A DNA stretch of 64,000 nt, from positions 1-64,000 of the forward strand of contig JAJCYD010000033.1 of assembly GCA_029263125.1 (NCBI GenBank), given 5' to 3'. The translations under genes and the position numbers were made by a program. This stretch comes from Solirubrobacteraceae bacterium (GTDB lineage: Bacteria > Actinomycetota > Thermoleophilia > Solirubrobacterales > Solirubrobacteraceae). Shown one piece after another: positions 59,739 to 64,000 of the stretch (within the stretch, counting starts at the first letter, position 1; each line of letters opens with the position of its first letter). The notes below the pieces were generated by a model. The model did not search any database and was not told where the DNA came from. It saw only the letters and a list, made by a program, of their open reading frames with translations.

Positions 59739-60388
59739 CGTCGCGTCGTGGCCGGCGGCTTGGATCGCGCGTAGCCGTCGCGCAATTCGGACACGAGCGA
59801 TGTGTCCGCCCCGGCGGGGTCGCCGGCGCCGGCGAACGGTGGCTCGGGTGCGTACTCGAGCACCAGCTGGATGCGTCGTGCCACGTCCTCGCCCGCGACG
59901 AGCGCGGCGAGTCCCAGAGCCATGTCGATGCCGGCCGACACGCCCGCCGAGGTGACGATGCGACCGCTGACGACGACGCGCCGATCAACGACGATCGCTC
60001 CGTGCTGGGCGAGCTCCTCGCGAACGAGCCAGTGACCGGTGGCCTCGACGTCGCGCAGCAGCCCGGCCGCACCGAGCAGCTCCGAGCCCCAGCAGACCGA
60101 CGTCGTGTAGCGCGTGTGCTCGTGCGCGCCGCGAATCCATGCCAGGACGCGCTCGTCACGGCCGGCCTCGCGCGCGCCCGGGCCGCCCGGGACGACGACG
60201 ATGTCGGGACGTTGCACGGCGTCCAGCGAGTCGGTCGCCACGAGCTTGAGGGGCCCGTCGCTTCGCACCTCGCCCGCCTCGGCGGACACGAGCCGCACAT
60301 CGGCGCCGGGAAGGAGTTTGAGCACGTCGTAGGGGCCGACGGCGTCGAGCGCGACCACACCGTCGAACAGGAGGATCGCGATCTGCAT
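59735..60388 (-). CDS. DJ-1/PfpI-family protein (isonitrile hydratase-like)
   Basis: 217 residues from ATG 60388. IAILLFDGVVALDAVGPYDV, the nucleophile elbow SVCWGSELLGAAGLL with the catalytic Cys, and SAGVSAGIDMALGL follow the family pattern. The FDGVxxLDxxGP motif is typical of InhA/ThiJ-type members. It may detoxify isonitriles or aldehydes. It is the first gene of a two-gene operon with the DM13 lipoprotein. Confidence 0.88.
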   Translation of the reverse strand: MQIAILLFDGVVALDAVGPYDVLKLLPGADVRLVSAEAGEVRSDGPLKLVATDSLDAVQRPDIVVVPGGPGAREAGRDERVLAWIRGAHEHTRYTTSVCWGSELLGAAGLLRDVEATGHWLVREELAQHGAIVVDRRVVVSGRIVTSAGVSAGIDMALGLAALVAGEDVARRIQLVLEYAPEPPFAGAGDPAGADTSLVSELRDGYARSKPPATTRR

Positions 60389-60556
60389 GTCAGCAGCGGC
60401 TCGCCGGGCGTCTACGCCGGCAGCGCATCGCTCGCTCGGCGTCGTGCATCGTCGGTGACGTCCGCACGTCCACTATGTGTGGACGATAGCTACCGACCGC
60501 CCCGGCGGCGACAGCGGTGGCGCGCCCGATGTCCGATCGCCGATTACGCTGACGGT

Positions 60557-60997
60557 GTGGCTGGACCGACCATGCCGACGCGCGCCGAGCCGTCGCTCGC
60601 CCTCGTGCGCCGCCTGATCGCGCTCGCGGTGCTGGCCGCATGGTCGATCACGCCGCCCTACGTCGGGCCGGCCCTGGGGCTGCGCCTCGACGTCGCCTCG
60701 TCGCTGGAGGTCATCGACCACGTGCTGCCCGGCGTGGCCTGCCTGCTCGCCGCCTGCATCGCGACCTTCCGCGCGCGCCGTGGCGCGACGGATGACACGT
60801 TCACGCTGGCGCTGCTGGGCGTGATCGTGCTCGCGTCGCTGTTTCAGACGGTCTCCCACGTGCCCCTGGTCCTGGACGTCGGCAGCCCGGTCGCGCCGGC
60901 CGGGGCCGTCGCGCTGCACGCGTCGCCGGGTCCCGTGCTGCTGGCGCTGTCGCTGTGGCTGCTGCTGCGCCCGGTGCCCGAGGCCGCCTTGCCGTGA
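60557..60997 (+). CDS. Small membrane protein upstream of a cobalamin-type methyltransferase
   Basis: 146 residues. GTG 60557 is chosen because TACGCT (60545-60550) lies six bases upstream; ATG 60572 is possible. Four membrane helices over the whole length, with short loops (RRLIALAVLAAWSITPPYVG, VIDHVLPGVACLLAACIATF). No family recognised. It overlaps the next gene as GTGA, so it may serve as a metal or cofactor transporter for it; that is context only. Confidence 0.6.
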   Translation: MAGPTMPTRAEPSLALVRRLIALAVLAAWSITPPYVGPALGLRLDVASSLEVIDHVLPGVACLLAACIATFRARRGATDDTFTLALLGVIVLASLFQTVSHVPLVLDVGSPVAPAGAVALHASPGPVLLALSLWLLLRPVPEAALP

Positions 60998-61656
60998 GCG
61001 GCGGGCGGGTCGTGTTCGTCGGCTGCGGACCCGGGGCCGCGGACCTGCTGACCCTGCGCGCGATCCGGGCGCTGCGGGACGCCGACGTCGTCATCTGGCA
61101 TGCGGCGCTGCTGGAACGCCGCGTGCTCGACGAGCACCTTCGCGACGGGGCCGAGGTCGTGCAGTGGCCGCCCGCCACGGGCGCGGACATCCTCGCGATC
61201 TTCGACCGGGCCGTCACCGAGGAGCTGCTCGTCGTCCGGCTGAAGGGCGGCGATCCAACCGTGTTCGGCGCGCTGGAGCCGGAGTTGTCGGCGGTTGCGC
61301 AGCGCGGCCTTGGGTGTGCCGTGGTCCCCGGAGTCAGCGCGTTCGCGGCGGGCGCCGCGGCGCTGGGCCTCGAGGTCGCTCGTCCGTCGGCGCCTCTGCT
61401 GCTGGTGGAGGCGGCGGATCTGGACGCGTCGCCCGGCCCCCCGTGGGCCTTCGCGGTGCATGCGCCCAACCGCGACCCCCGCCGCCTTCAGCAGGCGCTG
61501 CTGGATCGGGGATTGGCGGACTCCGCGCCCTGCGTCGTGGTCATCGAGGTGTCGCGCACGGAGCAGACCGCCGTGCCCTGCAGTCTCGGCGAGCTCGCCG
61601 AGACGATCGAGGACTTCGGGCTGGGCGTGCTGACGCTCGTGCTCGCGGGTCCGTAG
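60994..61656 (+). CDS. cobM: Tetrapyrrole methyltransferase, CobM-like
   Basis: 220 residues from GTG 60994. The uroporphyrin-III methylase fold is clear: VFVGCGPGAADLLTLRAIRA, VVRLKGGDPTVFGALEPELS, and VVPGVSAFAAGAAALGLEVA. The VPGVSxFxAxAAAL stretch is closest to precorrin-4 C11-methyltransferase. It is about 30 residues shorter than typical CobM. The usual neighbours of a cobalamin operon are absent, so the exact step is not certain. Confidence 0.7.
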   Translation: MSGGRVVFVGCGPGAADLLTLRAIRALRDADVVIWHAALLERRVLDEHLRDGAEVVQWPPATGADILAIFDRAVTEELLVVRLKGGDPTVFGALEPELSAVAQRGLGCAVVPGVSAFAAGAAALGLEVARPSAPLLLVEAADLDASPGPPWAFAVHAPNRDPRRLQQALLDRGLADSAPCVVVIEVSRTEQTAVPCSLGELAETIEDFGLGVLTLVLAGP

Positions 61657-61664
61657 CCGCGCGG

Positions 61665-61733
61665 TCAGCGCGAGCGCGGCTGAAGCAGCGCGACGACGGC
61701 CAGCGCGAGGAGGCCGCCGAACAGCACGAACAC
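61665..61733 (-). CDS. Possible 22-residue membrane peptide
   Basis: GTG 61733 opens a frame of 22 residues (VFVLFGGLLALAVVALLQPR), a single membrane helix with a basic tail, ending at 61665. The frame is contiguous with the LLM gene after its TGA (61758-61760). It could be a small membrane protein, a readthrough tail, or chance. No ribosome site is visible. Confidence 0.3.
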   Translation of the reverse strand: MFVLFGGLLALAVVALLQPRSR

Positions 61734-61757
61734 GATGATGCTGGCGAGCGGGTCCGG

Positions 61758-62804
61758 TCAGCGCGTGACGCCCGGCAGCGAGAACTCTTCGGCGAGCAGC
61801 TCATACGAGCGCCGGCGCGCAGCGGGATCGTGGGCCACCGTGATCACGAGCAGCTCGTCGGCTGCGTACTCCGCAGCCAGCTCATCCAGGCCCGCTCGCA
61901 CCGTGGCCGGGCATCCGACCACCATGCGCTTGCCCACATCGCCACCCGCGGGCTCTCCGCGGGTGCGCCGTTCGACGAAGCGCAGCGCGGTCTCCACGGG
62001 TGGCACCGCCGTGAACTTCCCGCGGCGCGCGAGCAGTGCCACCATCCGAGCGCTGGCCGCCAGGCGCTCGGCCTCCGCGTCGCTGTCGGCGCACAGCGCC
62101 CAGACGGCCACGGCGGTCTGCGGTCGAGCCGAGCGCATGGAGGGCGCGAAGCGCTCGCGGTAGCGCTGCACGATGTCCACGCCGCCACCCGGGTTGATGA
62201 AGTCGCCGAACGCGTAGGGCAGTCCGAGCTCGGCCGCCCAGATCGCGCTCTGCGGCGAGGATCCCAGCAGCCACGGCTCCGGGCCTCCGGGCCGCCCCGC
62301 CAGGCGCGCCGGCAGTCCCGCGAACAGATGCCCGTCGGGCAGCCGGTCGTCGAGCAGCGCGAGCAGTTCGGAGAGCTGCTCGCCGAAGTCATCGGGCGCC
62401 GGGTGGTTGCGATCGCGCTGCATCGCAAACTGCGTGACCGGATCGTCGGTTCCGTCCGTGCGGCCGATCCCGAGGTCGACGCGGCCGGGGAAGAGGGCGC
62501 TGAGCACGCTGAAGGTCTCGGCGACCTTGAACGGGCTGTAGTGCGGGAGCATGACGCCGCCGCTGCCCACGCGCAGACGCGAGGTGATCGACGCGATCGG
62601 ACCGATCAGGGCCTCGGGACTGGTTCCGGCGAGCATCGGGCTGGCGTGATGCTCGGCCAGCCAATAGCGGTGATAGCCGTGCTCGTCGGCGAGACGGGCG
62701 AGGTCGAGCGTGTCGCGCAACGCCTGCGCGCCCGTCGAACCCAGCGCGATCGGGGATTGGTCCAGCACGCCGATGCGCAGCCGCGATGGCGCTGAAGCGC
62801 TCAT
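61758..62804 (-). CDS. LLM-class flavin-dependent oxidoreductase
   Basis: 348 residues from ATG 62804. Luciferase-like TIM barrel: LRIGVLDQSPIALGSTG, HGYHRYWLAEHHASPMLAGT, RLRVGSGGVMLPHYSPFKVA, FPGRVDLGIGRT and PWLLGSSPQSAIWAAELGL. Uses reduced flavin (FMN or F420) to oxidise a small molecule. Closest in style to the MsnO8 group. It is divergent from the MerR gene. Confidence 0.92.
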   Translation of the reverse strand: MSASAPSRLRIGVLDQSPIALGSTGAQALRDTLDLARLADEHGYHRYWLAEHHASPMLAGTSPEALIGPIASITSRLRVGSGGVMLPHYSPFKVAETFSVLSALFPGRVDLGIGRTDGTDDPVTQFAMQRDRNHPAPDDFGEQLSELLALLDDRLPDGHLFAGLPARLAGRPGGPEPWLLGSSPQSAIWAAELGLPYAFGDFINPGGGVDIVQRYRERFAPSMRSARPQTAVAVWALCADSDAEAERLAASARMVALLARRGKFTAVPPVETALRFVERRTRGEPAGGDVGKRMVVGCPATVRAGLDELAAEYAADELLVITVAHDPAARRRSYELLAEEFSLPGVTR

Positions 62805-62852
62805 CGCGCGAACAGCCGGGGAGCGGGATCAGGCGAGCATGTGCCAAGCCGC

Positions 62853-62884
62853 TTGACCTGACACCACGGTGGCAGGTGTACCTT
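62853..62884 (+). promoter_or_regulatory. MerR-type promoter with 20-bp spacer
   Basis: TTGACC (62853-62858) and TACCTT (62879-62884) are 20 bases apart, as in MerR/ZntR promoters where the regulator untwists an overlong spacer. The dyad ACACC/GGTGT (62861-62865 and 62875-62879) is centred in it. The ATG 62891 is six bases further, so the mRNA is predicted leaderless. Confidence 0.8.
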
Positions 62885-62890
62885 CGATGC

Positions 62891-63307
62891 ATGGGACTCA
62901 CCGTCAAGCAGGTAGCCGATCGTGTCGGGCTGCCGAGCCGCACCGTGCGCTACTACGACCACATCGGCCTGGTGCGCGCCGAGGACCGCAGCGGCACCGG
63001 ATATCGGCTCTACGGAGCGCAAGACGAAGGCCGGCTGCGGTTCGTGCGCAGCGCCAAGCGGCTCGGATTCTCGCTCGACGAGATTCGCGGCCTGATGGCG
63101 GCCGCGGAGAGCGGATGTGGTGGCACCGAACCGGAGCTCCAGCGGTTGCTGGAGCAGAAGGTGCGGGACATCGACACCACGATTATCGAGCTCACGGCCT
63201 TCCGCAGCCGTCTCGTCGAATACCGCGCGGACAGGCGCGTGTTCGAACACCGCCGTTGCGGTCATGGCGCGTTCTGCGGCTGCCTCGACGACGTCCCTGA
63301 CCCGTAG
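62891..63307 (+). CDS. MerR-family metal-responsive regulator
   Basis: 138 residues from ATG 62891. N-terminal winged HTH (TVKQVADRVGLPSRTVRYYD). C76 sits at the start of the dimer helix, as C79 of ZntR or PbrR, where Cu(I) sensors have Ser. The C-terminal loop has C123, C129 and C131 (CGHGAFCGC). This set fits a divalent metal sensor (Zn, Cd, Pb or Hg) rather than copper. It should activate its own overlong promoter and the metallothionein-like gene 30 bases downstream. Confidence 0.9.
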   Translation: MGLTVKQVADRVGLPSRTVRYYDHIGLVRAEDRSGTGYRLYGAQDEGRLRFVRSAKRLGFSLDEIRGLMAAAESGCGGTEPELQRLLEQKVRDIDTTIIELTAFRSRLVEYRADRRVFEHRRCGHGAFCGCLDDVPDP

Positions 63308-63337
63308 TACCAATCGAATCGACGAAAGGTGATCCAT

Positions 63338-63538
63338 ATGTCATGCCAATGCGCCACCCCGACGGCCTCCCCGAGCGACGCCGACAGCACGACCAGCGGA
63401 TGCGGCTGCGTCACGAGCTCGGCCGGCGGATGCCAGTGCGCGAGCTGCGCCCCGTCCCCGTCTGCTGATGCGCCGAGCATCGAGGAGATCGTCTCCGGTC
63501 TCGACGAGCGCCTGCGCAAGCTCGAGGCCGGCGTCTGA
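63338..63538 (+). CDS. Metallothionein-like cysteine-rich small protein
   Basis: 66 residues from ATG 63338, preceded by AAAGGTGAT. Seven cysteines in 37 residues: C3, C5, C22, C24, C32, C34, C37, including three CxC pairs and CxCxxC. There is no signal peptide. The C-terminal 20 residues are helical (SIEEIVSGLDERLRKLEAGV). It is co-directional with the MerR gene and should sequester the metal that the regulator senses. Confidence 0.75.
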   Translation: MSCQCATPTASPSDADSTTSGCGCVTSSAGGCQCASCAPSPSADAPSIEEIVSGLDERLRKLEAGV

Positions 63539-63556
63539 GGCGCGGCGACCTGCCGA

Positions 63557-64000
63557 TCAGGCGGCAACGTCCGCTTGGGCACACGCCGGGCACAGCCTCC
63601 GGCCCGCCAGCTCGCGGATGCGCGGCTGCATCGTGCCCTCTCCGCATCCGTCGCAGACGACGGTCGGGTAGATCTGGGCCTTCTGGGGGATGTCGTCGAG
63701 CGCGACCTGCTCGACGCGTTGCACCTCGGGCTCGGGCGCGTCGAGGATCTCCTGCGAGCGGAGGCGCTGGAGCTCCTTGAAACGTGTCCGGTCGGCCTCG
63801 CCGGCGTCTCCCGATCTCACCTTCGCGAACAGCTCCAGGCGCTCGGGCTCTGATCCCTGCGTCGTCGGCCGGGCGACGATCCGCACCGCCTTGCCATCAG
63901 AACGCCGGACGAAGGTGTAGGCGTTCTTGCCGTGATCGACGTGGATCAGGTTGCCCTTGCCGAAGGTGCACCCCGTCACGAACTGGATCGCGTCGACCGC
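63557..64000 (-). CDS. FmdE-family protein, partial at window edge
   Basis: At least 147 residues, 5' end beyond the window. Visible: AVDAIQFVTGCTFGKGNLIH and VDHGKNAYTFVRRSDGKAVR, the FmdE core, with a CTFGKGN cysteine. The C-terminal part ends in a zinc ribbon (VCDGCGEGTMQPRIRELAGR, then RLCPACAQ). FmdE-like proteins are linked to molybdenum or tungsten formylmethanofuran dehydrogenase and to formate dehydrogenase maturation. The 3' end converges with the metallothionein-like gene (18 bases). Confidence 0.85.
   Translation of the reverse strand, partial: AVDAIQFVTGCTFGKGNLIHVDHGKNAYTFVRRSDGKAVRIVARPTTQGSEPERLELFAKVRSGDAGEADRTRFKELQRLRSQEILDAPEPEVQRVEQVALDDIPQKAQIYPTVVCDGCGEGTMQPRIRELAGRRLCPACAQADVAA

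Overview
The window is very GC-rich with dense, short-spaced genes and many GTG/GTGA starts. The gene mix (fused ECF sigma/ZAS protein, small secreted cysteine-repeat protein, proline-rich cytosolic protein, exopolysaccharide loci, and many genes whose start codon sits 6-9 bases after a TAnnnT hexamer) points to an actinobacterium, most likely of the Thermoleophilia/Solirubrobacterales type (Conexibacter/Patulibacter relatives). That placement is inference from gene content and style, not from a marker gene.

Layout. 1-5.4 kb is accessory: a partial gene cut by the window edge, a nuclease-fold hypothetical, a DUF2321 zinc-ribbon protein, a frameshifted gene, a C-tail-anchored membrane protein and a toxin-first toxin-antitoxin (TA) pair. 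5.7-15.6 kb is a surface-glycan locus (four glycosyltransferases, a flippase, an undecaprenyl-phosphate sugar transferase), interrupted by secreted proteins and a membrane-tethered sigma factor, and carrying scars of duplication and deletion. 15.6-24.1 kb holds core functions: a NarK-type nitrate/nitrite transporter, a PGRP/amidase, a DUF3105 protein, transketolase, a lipoprotein and a lytic-transglycosylase fusion. 24.2-28.1 kb holds a Phd/VapC pair, an orphan DNA methyltransferase, a membrane protein and a divergent cupin/TetR pair.

28.1-45.6 kb is a defence-type island: a SWIM-SNF2 helicase; a type I restriction-modification operon in the order hsdM-fic-hsdS-hsdR, in which HsdR carries a C-terminal Schlafen/AlbA_2-like domain; three TA modules (one VapBC45-like, two VapBC); a PEP-mutase-family enzyme; a DUF1059 protein; a NERD-domain remnant; and a lone AAA ATPase. 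The island ends at the 3' side of a tRNA-Ala gene. 45.7-64 kb returns to chromosomal genes: a diguanylate cyclase, a Pro-rich protein, PhzF, a second glycan cluster, a tandem PAP2 lipoprotein, a CooC-like ATPase, a DM13 lipoprotein with a DJ-1/PfpI protein, a cobalamin-type methyltransferase, an LLM oxidoreductase, a MerR regulator with a metallothionein-like protein, and a partial FmdE-family protein.

A recurring theme is promoter architecture. At least 21 genes have a TAnnnT-like -10 hexamer 6-9 bases before the start codon and no Shine-Dalgarno sequence, which predicts leaderless transcripts. This pattern was used to choose several starts. Genes inside operons often overlap as GTGA or ATGA.
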